A stretch of DNA of 64,000 nucleotides, taken from positions 1 to 64,000 of the forward strand of contig JAFREE010000116.1 of the NCBI GenBank assembly GCA_019400425.1. Direction: 5' to 3'. This stretch comes from Hymenochaete sp. R1. Its lineage: Eukaryota > Basidiomycota > Agaricomycetes > Hymenochaetales > Hymenochaetaceae. Position numbers and translations under genes: made by a program. Below are positions 10,549-20,245 of this stretch, in pieces. The notes under the pieces were generated by a model that searched no databases, was not told the origin of the DNA, and saw nothing but the letters and a program-made list of their open reading frames with translations. Position 1 is the stretch's first letter, and each line of letters starts with the position of its first letter.

Positions 10549-12807
10549 TCAAATCTGCGCCTGACGATGGAATCTGAACAACGACCTCCTACTCGGCCTC
10601 GTAGCAACCGGCGTCGCTCCTTCCCTCGTGCTCGTTGAGCTCGGGAACGCAGATGGAAACGCACTATTCGGACTCGGACTCGCCGAACCGGTCACACTCT
10701 CCGAAGGATACAATGAAGAAGACTTCATTTTCGGTTTGAAGCCTGCGTCAACATCAGCCTCGACTGAGGCGGACATGAGGAGCGGAGGTTTGTCGCTTGG
10801 GATTGGTCCAGAAGGAGCCGGGAAACCTTTCGGTAAGCCAGTCTTGGTACTGGTGGAGGTCGAGGTTACAAAAGTTGAGGTCGACGTCGGAGCAGTGTCC
10901 GCGGTCGACTCGTTTGCGTCCCACTTCCCGCGCTTAAATAACGCCCACTTAGCACGGATGAAGAAAGGCGGGCTCGTCGCGTCCCGTGCTTGGATCTGCG
11001 CCTGTACTTGGTCAGGACCCGACATGGCTACTGATGACGGTACAGGAGGTTGAGGAGCTCCGGTTGGCGAAGAAGGCTCCTTCGCTGTGACGGTGCTCGC
11101 CTCAGACATGATGATAGACGCTGCAGCCGTCTCTACACTAAGGATCGTGTTTGTAGGTCCCGCACTGACGGTGGCGGAGACGGGCGGCTGGGGTGCGTTG
11201 CTGGTATTGACGGGTGCTTCCACAGATGGTTGGGGTGGGCTGATAAGAACGCTGAAAGCGCTGGGGGCGACATGTGCGGGAGGGTATGCAGGGTTTGCCG
11301 CCTGCATTGCGACAGGGCCTGCTGGGATGCCGGGGTTGGGAGCATTCGGTGGGCTGGGTGCGTTCGGAGCAGGAGCAGGAGGGTGGACCGGTGCACCAGG
11401 TGCTTGGGATGGCTTGTTACTCGGCTGGGGAAGAACAGAGAGTGCTGAAGGGGTAGTCGGATCAACATGAGGGGAAGACGAAGGAGCAGCGGTAGTGGAT
11501 GAAGGTGAGCCCATCCCGCTGGCGGTCTCAGTTTCGTCTTCGTTATACTCGTCCGGAAGTTCCTCAGGCTGGCCTTCAAGCATAGCACCGACATCTGGTA
11601 AACTAGACGTGTTGATATCTCCTGCAACCTGATTCACTTCCCCTTGAGCTGCACCTAATGGGAGGCCATTAGGAAGAAGTCCACTGGCTGGAGTGCTTCC
11701 AACAACTTGTCCAACAGCGCTGGTGGCTGCGGGTACCGGAAGTCCTCCAGTAGCTCCCTGGACGACCGGAACAGGGTTCGGAGCTCCTTGGACGACACCT
11801 CCAGCGGTACCACCAGCGATAGGGACACCATTAACGATTCCACCCGCCATTCCGACTGGATTTGCCCCAGAGCTCACACCACCGATAACTTGTCCCGGAG
11901 CACCCACTACAGTTCCAGCGGGTGTTCCTTGAGTGATACCGCCAACGGTCTGACCGGGAATACCTGCAACGGATCCCGCAGGCGTTCCTTGGACGGCTCC
12001 TCCAGCTGTTTGCTGCACTTGGTTTGGAGTGTTGATGACTTGGGAGTAGGGGATGGGGCCTCCTCCCGCCGCTCCTGAGATTGCATCTGCAGTGTCGTTC
12101 ACAGCTCCCTGCGCCATCTGCACATCACCGTTGACGTTCCCAGGTGCACTGGCGGGGGGCTGGACTGGAGGCTGGACAGGCGGTTGGACTTGGGGCTGGG
12201 CAGGTGGTTGTACGGGAAGACTTGGGGCCGAAACACTCGGACGAGGACCTTGCTCGGGGAGGACACCACCAACGACATTACCGGCTTCGTATGGGACATA
12301 ATACGGTCCCTCCTGCGAAACGCCGCCGATAATTTGCCCGGGGGGCTGAGGGAAAGTATTGACAGCAGCTGGCATCTGTATGGATCCAGCCACCGGCACC
12401 TGACGGGCCTGGTGAGAATGTTGCTCGTCTTCGCAATCATCCTCCTCATTGTTGACGAATCCGAGACCTAAACCTTGGAGGGCTTCGGGCTTACTTGCAA
12501 AAGCACCGCTTACGGCTGGCACGTCCTCTTCGCGCTCTGCTATTGGGAAAATTTGTTGAACAAAAACATGAAGATACAAACTCCTCATGAAAAACATACC
12601 AAGAAGCCTGCAAAGACTAGAGTGCGAACCCGCTGTCATATCGCAGTTGGCAAAGCTTGAAACTTGGTCAGACCGAGCGGACCCAGGTGTCGAAACCCGG
12701 ACATCCGGAGAATCAGGGATTGCCAGAGCAAGTGAAGAGGAGGAGACAGCCAAGGTGGCTGTCGCGGCTGCGATGAGCTTGAGAGACGACGATGAGGCAA
12801 GAACCAT
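10549..12807 (-). CDS. secreted repeat-rich, Pro/Gly/Ala-rich protein, 732 aa
   Basis: Minus-strand exons are 12807-12600 and 12539-10549 (TGA). The intron has donor GTATGT and acceptor ATAG and removes 60 nt that would otherwise be read through in frame. Residues 1-29 look like a signal peptide (LKLIAAATATLAVSSSS, ending ALA before IPDSPD). After a short Cys-containing part, the protein is low complexity: a VQPPVQPPVQPP stretch, an imperfect Gly repeat (GGxxQGTPAG-xxxGxPGQ units, about residues 270-360), and then long Ser/Thr/Pro tracts. No catalytic domain is visible. A cell-wall or extracellular structural role fits the composition but is inference; heavy O-mannosylation would be expected. 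There is no clear GPI signal, since the tail FRFHRQAQI is polar. Confidence 0.7.
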   Translation of the reverse strand: MVLASSSSLKLIAAATATLAVSSSSLALAIPDSPDVRVSTPGSARSDQVSSFANCDMTAGSHSSLCRLLGMFFMRSLYLHVFVQQIFPIAEREEDVPAVSGAFASKPEALQGLGLGFVNNEEDDCEDEQHSHQARQVPVAGSIQMPAAVNTFPQPPGQIIGGVSQEGPYYVPYEAGNVVGGVLPEQGPRPSVSAPSLPVQPPAQPQVQPPVQPPVQPPASAPGNVNGDVQMAQGAVNDTADAISGAAGGGPIPYSQVINTPNQVQQTAGGAVQGTPAGSVAGIPGQTVGGITQGTPAGTVVGAPGQVIGGVSSGANPVGMAGGIVNGVPIAGGTAGGVVQGAPNPVPVVQGATGGLPVPAATSAVGQVVGSTPASGLLPNGLPLGAAQGEVNQVAGDINTSSLPDVGAMLEGQPEELPDEYNEDETETASGMGSPSSTTAAPSSSPHVDPTTPSALSVLPQPSNKPSQAPGAPVHPPAPAPNAPSPPNAPNPGIPAGPVAMQAANPAYPPAHVAPSAFSVLISPPQPSVEAPVNTSNAPQPPVSATVSAGPTNTILSVETAAASIIMSEASTVTAKEPSSPTGAPQPPVPSSVAMSGPDQVQAQIQARDATSPPFFIRAKWALFKRGKWDANESTADTAPTSTSTFVTSTSTSTKTGLPKGFPAPSGPIPSDKPPLLMSASVEADVDAGFKPKMKSSSLYPSESVTGSASPSPNSAFPSAFPSSTSTREGATPVATRPSRRSLFRFHRQAQI
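11700..12060 (-). repeat. imperfect coding tandem repeat (Gly/Pro/Val-rich)
   Basis: The secreted protein gene contains degenerate repeats encoding G-G-[AI]-x-Q-G-T-P-A-G followed by G-x-P-G-Q. At least four diverged units are readable by eye, with variable spacing. Confidence 0.6.
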
Positions 12808-13501
12808 AATGCAAACGAAAAGCTTTTTTCAGGGAGTCAGTAGTAGTAGGAGGTTAAACTGGTCAGAAGGTACCCCTTGGTTGGCCTGGAAGATAATATG
12901 GAACGCCACAGGCTAGTCAGCCCATATTGTTCTGAACGAGGCTGTCTATGCATACGGGTAGGCGTCAGCCCGAGTCTTGCGTACCGTTTCGATTCAAACA
13001 TCGTCGTTGGAGTCAGAATCGGCAATTCGTTAATAGAAACGCCGTACTCACCTCATTTTATTGCAGCGAAGATTCTGTAAGAAAGGAAGTTGGCGTCAAA
13101 GCCAGACGCCTCTTTCCCTAGCTTTTTTTTTCGCTCTCTGGGGTTTCACAGAAGTGAATTTCATTCTTTCACGATGTCGGCCGCGAGTCAACGCTTGCAT
13201 AAGGTTTTCATACGATACTAGAGTAGTAGAAAACTTGATCTAGCAAAAATATCAGTATATAGTTTGGTAGCTAGTAGCTATCCACGATGTTGGTTGTGAA
13301 GTCGGGAGCTCAGCGGGGACTGTGTTTTCATTACGTAAGGAATATTTTGCCTTTTCCGGTGATCATTACGAGACTTCTCGTGCCGCCTCGCGATGATCTG
13401 CACCGATTCAAGCGCTCAAGCTTGACTTCAAACCACCAGTGTGATACTTACGCCCCAAAAGACTCATACGTCTCATTGCCGGAAGGCAGCCCAGCGTTAC
13501 G
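12808..13501. other. intergenic, about 700 bp
   Basis: Upstream region of the secreted protein gene and of the putative small membrane protein. No coding signal; T-rich stretch near 13120. Confidence 0.5.
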
Positions 13502-13842
13502 ATGGAGGAGCCTAGCTTCACCTCCCTTGCTCTGCTGATTTTTGCAGTTTCAGTATTAATGTGAGTAGTCTCACACCAAACCTGGACCATCATTTGACTC
13601 GCCACAATCGAAGGACTTGCTTCGTCGCATGGCTCATACTTTCATCGTGCTTGGGAACGGGAATATCACAGGCTCTACGGGAGTTATGGGCCATGACGAC
13701 CCAGGCCGCTCGCTCAGATAGCGGAATGGGTATACGTGGGACCCGTTCCGGTGCTTCTCGCAGGCGACAGGAACTTGGATTCTCCGAAGCAAATTCAGGA
13801 GTGTACGAATTGGAGCGACTTGGAGGGAGAAGGTCAGTCTGA
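13502..13842 (+). CDS. putative small single-pass membrane protein, 95 aa
   Basis: Two exons, 13502-13560 and 13614-13842 (TGA), are joined by an intron with donor GTGAGT, a TTTGACTC branch-like site and a CGAAG acceptor. The product starts MEEPSFTSLALLIFAVSVL and continues with CFVAWLILSSCLGTG, together one long hydrophobic segment at about residues 6-37. A basic, Arg-rich cytoplasmic-type tail follows (GASRRRQELG, ending GGRRSV). Splicing turns a short leader and an unrelated-looking frame into a continuous transmembrane helix, which argues that the model is real. The acceptor is AAG rather than YAG, and a GTCAGT just before the stop could be another donor. I do not recognise the family. 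Confidence 0.4.
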
Positions 13843-14744
13843 GTGGACTGGACGGGGACATTGACTTTTCTGTGGGGTATGGGTTGGGACGCATCTCACA
13901 CCGGATGTTAATTAGTGAGTGCCATTGGTTGGTCGACTTGTTTTTCTCCCACTAACACATTATCGGGAGCAGTGCATATCAAGCGTTTGAAAGGTTGAGG
14001 TGCTTAAATCACAAATATATGTTCGACCTTGAGGGCCCTTTCGACGTACCTGGTACGCAACTTTTTGGTTTAAACCTTGAATTCTTATGCTCTTGGAAGT
14101 AGCGGTAAGCCTACTTACTCCTGCATCGTTTCAATGATGGATACCTATTTATGAATTACGGATGCGAAAGCGTTCGCTCTCATGAGAGTTATCTGATAGG
14201 ACGTGAATCTTATCGTCTTCCTGGCGAGTCATTTTATGGGTTCTTGTGGGGATGCCAACTCGTATTAGGCACAAAATTCTCAGAGAGAAGACATTGCATA
14301 TCCTGCTGGCTCGGAGTTTAAGGATTCATATGCTCGTGTCGGTTGTTTGTCTCCATGATGAAGTATCGTTAACCTAGCACGTCAGCATTGAATTTGTCGC
14401 CTGCCTGAGGGCACGTTGAATGAGTTGTGAGAATACCATGCATCTGGATCCATATTTCGCACGATCAGTGGTCAGGTCGTGATCGTGCACTGTACACCTG
14501 TTCTCTGCGCGCAAGTTATGTAAGAACACCGCCAAATAGTTATAAGAGCTGGCACCATCTTTCAACAACTCACAGCCAAGCCAACCAAAGCGTGCACCTG
14601 TCTACCACAACAAGGACAAACAAAGTAGAGGTACCCTTGTTCTGGGTCTCCCACCTTTCCTTGTTTCCACTCCTCTGGGTCGACGCGTTCCTAACAGTAG
14701 CAGTCCGTGTGTACTCGCACTGGTAGTTCTCGTCCACAACGTCC
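13843..14744. other. intergenic, about 900 bp
   Basis: No convincing gene. It contains the promoter of the CDF transporter gene; no repeat recognised. Confidence 0.5.
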
Positions 14745-16654
14745 ATGGCCAGCACGTCCGTCGACGCTGCTTCAAAGGACGGCGAATTTAGCAAGGTATG
14801 GTTATACGTATCGTCTGATCGTCGCAAGAGGCCGTTGTCTGACTCAGACATCGTTCACCAGTCTTTCGACAGACCATCTGGTTCCTCAGACTCTTCACCG
14901 TACTCAGGGCACGACGTAGAATCTCGAGTCAAGGTTTCAGTCCACCAAAAAGACCCACTTATGTTTCGAGGGGCGGTAAAGACAGAGGATGAGCTGCAGG
15001 ACCTGAGGCGGAGAAAACAGGGGAGGAAGCTAGAGCAATTTCATCGCAGTCAGAATGCGGTCAGTGAACTCGACTATTCTGTCCTTTCCATGCTGAGTTT
15101 CCTCTATGATCAGCTCATCGGTTCTCTTCTCAAAACAATGGATGAACATACTGAAGAGGCGAGGGAAGCCGAGGAGAATGCCCGTCTACCTGTACGCTTC
15201 ACTTTTCAATGCCGCACGCACATTCGTTCTCAACCCTTGATAGGTCAAAATCGCAGTCTGGGCGAGTCTGGGAGCAAACTTTGCTCTTTGTGTTCTGCAA
15301 CGTGCGTTTATTATGATCCTGAAGTTTTGGCCAAGCTTGGCCTGACTGAGGACGAAAATTTACTAGTTTATGCCGCTGTGTCATCTGGATCCCTGTCCCT
15401 CCTTGCAACTGGCATTGACTCCGTATTCGACATTGGGTCGAACGTGCTTCTCGTTTGGCTCCATAAGAAAGCTAAGTCACTGGACGTTAGCAAGTGGCCT
15501 GTGGGCGGATCTAGACTGGAGACAATCGGAAATATCGTATATGGTAAGTCTCTTTCATGTTTTGGACCTACGTCCGATTTATAATACTATTTTTTTTCAG
15601 GTTCCTTGTAAGTCTCGCTTCACGACCGCAAGGGTACAACTACTCACGCTTATGCTCCATAGGATGGGCTCGGTGAACTTGGTCGTCATTGTTGAATCAA
15701 TGCGGTCAATTATAGAGCACGGTTCTGGGGATTTGAACGAATTCCACCTTCCCTCCCTCATCGCCGTTGGTGCAGCTCTAGGTAATCACTATCGTGCTAC
15801 CCCAACGTTTGTCTTCTAAACCCGCTTCAGGAGTGAAGTTGTTGCTCTTTTTGTATTGTCTCGGGCTGCGCAAAAGCTCCAGTCAAGTACATGTATTGTG
15901 GGAGGACCACCGAAACGATCTGTTCATCAACGGGTTCGGTGAGTTTTCAACCCGTCGCTATTCCTAGCAACGAGCTTATGGCGACTCTAGGTTTGCTCAT
16001 GTCTGCTGGCGGTAGCAAATGGAAATGGTGTGCGTTTGTTTCTCCGGTACCCCTCTCATGCACTAATTTGTGGCTTGTGAATCTTACTAGGGCTCGATCC
16101 AACCGGTGCCATTATCGTGAGAACCTTTACTGGACATATAAATTCTGCGGCTAAATTTCATCGTAGATTGCGGCAGGTGTGATCTTAGCATGGGGCCGAA
16201 CGATATACAAGCAGTTCGAGCTTCTAGCAGGGAAGAGTGCTCCGAATGACTTCTTACAGCTTCTCACCTACAAAGCGATGACCTTTAGCGATGTCATCGA
16301 GAAGATAGACACGATAAGGGCGTACCATGTTCGTCCGTGCTCTTTAAATTTTGGTCCAATTATCGACTACAGGGAATGGCTTTGCTAACTCCGTAGTCTA
16401 TGCTTTTTTATAAAAACAGAGCGGCCCAGAATATTTCGTTGAGATTGACGTCGTCATGCAAGCGAACACGCCGCTGTGGAAGGCGCATGATCTCAGTCAG
16501 CAGCTTCAGGATAAAATCGAGGACTTACCAAACGTTGGGAGGGCGTTCGTGCACGTGGATCATGAAACGACTCATACACCCGTAGGTACATTCCTCCTCT
16601 TTCGCATCCCTTCAGCTGATTTTTTGCATCAAGGAACATCGAAAGAATGTATGA
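14745..16654 (+). CDS. cation diffusion facilitator metal transporter (Mn/Fe type), 441 aa
   Basis: Eleven exons: 14745-15191, 15244-15301, 15367-15543, 15601-15607, 15663-15781, 15831-15938, 15991-16029, 16091-16116, 16167-16328, 16420-16581 and 16634-16654 (TGA). Every junction keeps frame, including a 7-nt exon. The N-terminal 110 residues are hydrophilic. The transmembrane domain begins VKIAVWASLGANFALCVLQ and carries the two metal-site helices: ATGIDSVFDIGSN (DxxxD) and WEDHRNDLFINGFG. The HRND form is typical of manganese/iron CDF members, not of zinc members. The cytoplasmic C-terminal domain contains SGPEYFVEIDVVMQ and ends DHETTHTPEHRKNV. Such proteins export divalent metal into vacuole, Golgi or mitochondrion by proton antiport. 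The exact metal and compartment are not readable from sequence. Confidence 0.88.
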
Positions 16655-17111
16655 TGGAAGGATTGCAGCGATTTTTTTTGTCTCTTTCCGCTCACGCTCA
16701 CAAACCTTGGGCTTGCATTAGTAAACCGGCTTCCATTGTATCTCCAGATCTCTCTTTTTTTTCTTTTTCTTTTTTAGAACGCTACTTCTGTGCTCTCCCG
16801 TAATCAGTGTTTCTATCTCTTTTTCTCAAGAAAATAATCTTGAATGGTGACTGGTCTGGGGTGATTTTAACCATCGCGTTACTTGTTTTCTGTTCGATCT
16901 AGTTATGGTCATATATTTATCTGTGTAAGTTTGCCAATAGGCTAGTGAATTGTGCATATATACTTATGGCGCCTCTGACTGAGCAAAATTTTGTGTGAAA
17001 GCAGGAGCACGTGGGAATGTGTGGACATACATGCAGCATGCTCTCTTTCCGAAAACAAGTGCTTCAGCCTCAACCTCGGTACTCCACCTCCAAATTTACT
17101 TCGAAATCCCA
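16655..17111. other. intergenic, about 460 bp, T-rich
   Basis: 3' flank of the CDF gene and promoter of the Ipi1-like gene. No coding signal. Confidence 0.5.
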
Positions 17112-20100
17112 ATGACCAAAAGCATAAAAAGAAAGAAGGAGAGGACTGCAGATTTCACTGTGGGCTACTTGACCTTATCTCACTGAATTCTACGCTGACT
17201 TATTGCGGCACAGAAAAAACGCCTAAAGCTCGGTAAAGGCAAACACGCAGCCTCAAATGCGCTAGATACCTCCTTCAAAGCTCGCTGTACGTTCATCCTA
17301 TGTCAAAATCCTTGAATAGACTAGGAAGCGAGCTCCCTTTTGACTATAGCTATCTCTTTGCCTCAACAGAGCATATCGACAAACAGAGATGCAGAAGTAC
17401 CGACGACAAAACGGAAGTTAACATTGGAGGATTTGCTTGGACATGCGAGACATTATAATCCCGGAATACGCAGAGGCGAGTAAAGCCAACTATACTTTAT
17501 GATGATACAGAGCAGTGAAGTGCTCATACGGACGGTTGTAGATGCATTGAATGGCTTGCAGGAGCTGCTGAGCGAATATGAATACTTGATCGAGCAGAAC
17601 TTGGCAGCTCTGTTGAATGCCTGTGCAAGGCTTATGAGTGACGAAGTGAGATAAAGACAGCTATTCTCTGTAATAACTTACTGAAATCAATTTCTAGGAT
17701 GCATCTGTCCGCAAAGCCCTACAACAATATCTGTCGTGGCTGCTCCCTCGCGTCTCCAAGGTGCCGCACTACTCTACCAAATTAACACAATATGCTCACC
17801 TATATCCGACAGGACCACTTGAAACCATATGCACCGACTCTTCTCCTTTTCACAACCTCCGCTCTCTCCCATATTTTCCCCGAAATTCGCATAGACGCGG
17901 TACACCTGCTCGATCTCTTCCTTGAGTTTATTCCAGAACACGTTGTAGATGGTGTCGCGGACCAAAAACTAGTCGAACATAGTAGTACCGCTGGCCACGG
18001 TAAGAAGGTTCTGGATGGTTACCTTGGTCTCTTGAATGTTGGAACGAAGTTTAGTGATAATGAGGGGAAGCTGACCGGTCCTTCGGATAAAATGGGCGGG
18101 CAGACATTGACGCTTGTGACGCTTTCTCCTACGGTAAGCTTCTCTTTGACAAGTTTTCGCCACCGACTCAGTATTTCTCAGTCTAAAGCACTCGTGCTAT
18201 CCTCATTCGCGACGTTCCTTCGACACGCTACATCATCCTTGGCACCCGCTGAAACTACCCATTTAGATGGGGAACCATCCCCATTTTGGTTTCTATCTTC
18301 GTCATTCATTTCCCCAGAAACTCACAAGACTTTTGAGAACGCCCTTCGTTTGCGGCGAGCATCAAATGCTCCATATTTTGCCATTTCTGATACTCGAGAC
18401 TGGACTGACGACACCGATTCACATTTCTGCGGGAGTTATCCGCTATGCGATATCTTGAATGAACAAACGTTTGACTACTCAGCCGTCTCGCGGATCCTAT
18501 CAGAAATATGTGCTCCTTCGAGTGAACATCCCTTAGAGCATGCGGGAGGAAGCACTTCTGTACGACTGATCATGGTGAGCCCTACCCTACCTAAATTACC
18601 TGCATTTCGTTGGCTCAAATTTAACATAACTAGTCTCTATGCAAAACAATTCAGCCAGTACTTGTCTCATCATTTCTTGACTGTGCACCTTCTGTGTTCT
18701 CACCCGTGCAGAATGGGACAGAACAGGACATGCATGTAGTCAGGGCTGTCGCAGAGGTATCCCGCCACCTTTATGGATATATACTTCGCAGCGACATCGT
18801 AAGATAGTATTCTCCCAGACTCAATTCCGCTTTTGCTGAAAATTCGAGTATGTTTCTCAGAGGGAAGAGCAAAGACGCACCGCACGCGAAGAGCTACGAG
18901 TTTTGGTGGGGCACATGTCAGTGTATTTCCCTTTTGGAAGGAGTTTGATGGTTACTCAGGACATGCAAGTCAGTTACTTTCGTTTGTTTCCCTTGAAAAA
19001 AACTGACGTTCCATAAAAGACCATGACTCTCTTCCAAGACTTGAATCTCATATATTGCGAGCTCTTCTCACTTCAATCCTTCGACGTTGGTTCAAGTGAC
19101 TTGGCTCCTTCAAAAGACACATCAGGCCCCGATGCAAAGCAACACAAACGAGAGCGAACATCGTCCAAAAAGTCGTCGGACAGTAACTCGCAACATAAGC
19201 AAGAGAGACAGAGGGAGGTTGTACAAAATTACATTGTTCATTGTCTACAAGGTACACCTCAATCCGGCACATCAGCAAACATTATCCCTGGCGGACAAGC
19301 TCTCACGGCACAGATCTACACTTCGCTCTTACCTTCGCTCTGGTGGCTCCTTACAAAGGCGGACGGAGGGGGTGCTGAAGGTGCATCGGATATCTTGCTC
19401 GCTGTTCTTCAGCATGCGACGAATGCTGGCTCGATGAGCAGTGTCAAACAGATCGCGACGGAGTTCATAGGTCGTTTGATCCTTGTGAGCATTTTTATGA
19501 TGCATTCGTGCTTCTGTGCTAAGAAAGGCTAACTTTTATTTTAGCTACAGACTGAGCAGACGTACCGTGGATCTTTCAGACTGGGGGCTTCAATGCCGGA
19601 CGATATTCAAGCAGCGTTACGGGATTGGACGTTGCATCTCCTCAAGGTTTTGTGGGAGGTTGGTGACAAAGACCCTGTGATGACCGAAGTAAGCGTATTC
19701 GGCCTTCATGCGACGAGACTTTGACTCATATTTCCAGCTCATTCTACTAATCTTACTCCGTTTCATTCAAAGACATCCCTGGATCGTCAACACCGAGGTT
19801 TGTTAGTTTCTCATACCAACCAAACATTTATTTGACCTTGACACAGATGTGTTCGGCTCTATGCTCCCGCTTCACGCGATATTTCTCAATGACGCATCCA
19901 ACGCGTGGGCTACTTCCAGGCCCTTATTCGCGTCTCAACAGATCCCCGCACGATCCGACGGCACCCTCGTCCAAAGGATCAGATAAAGAACATAAATACG
20001 AGTCTCTCAGACGTCTCGCGCTTGATCTCGCCTCAACCATGATTTCAGCCACTTTTGACGGGGGTCGGAAACCCCAAACATCTCAGAGTAGACAAAGGGT

Positions 20101-20245
20101 CGCCTGTCGACCTGTGAAGTCCAGTGTTTCCGACAAAGTGCGAGATGAGGCGCTAGTCAATGCGAACGCTTTGGTCTCAGCTGTGACAGTGGCTGTTTCG
20201 GGGACGAAGGAGGAGGAGTACTGGATGGGTGTCTCGGGCTCGTGA
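17112..20245 (+). CDS. IPI1: pre-rRNA processing protein Ipi1/TEX10-like, 815 aa
   Basis: Thirteen exons join in phase: 17112-17159, 17214-17286, 17350-17475, 17542-17645, 17698-17760, 17813-18133, 18182-18574, 18655-18798, 18861-18968, 19020-19484, 19545-19688, 19738-19797 and 19847-20245. The start is typical of the family: a Lys/Arg-rich tail (MTKSIKRKKERTADFT), then KLGKGKHAASNALDTSFKAR, SISLPQQSI, and a HEAT-like repeat (NPGIRR/DALNGLQELL). The Ipi1_N region follows: PYAPTLLLFTTSALSHIFPE and IRIDAVHLLDLFLEFIPE. Ipi1 works with Rix1 and Ipi3 in 60S subunit assembly and ITS2 processing in the nucleolus; TEX10 is the animal form. The intron after exon 3 uses a GC donor. The final exon may hold a frame problem near 20200 (see findings). 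The downstream exons are less certain than the N-terminal half. Confidence 0.8.
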
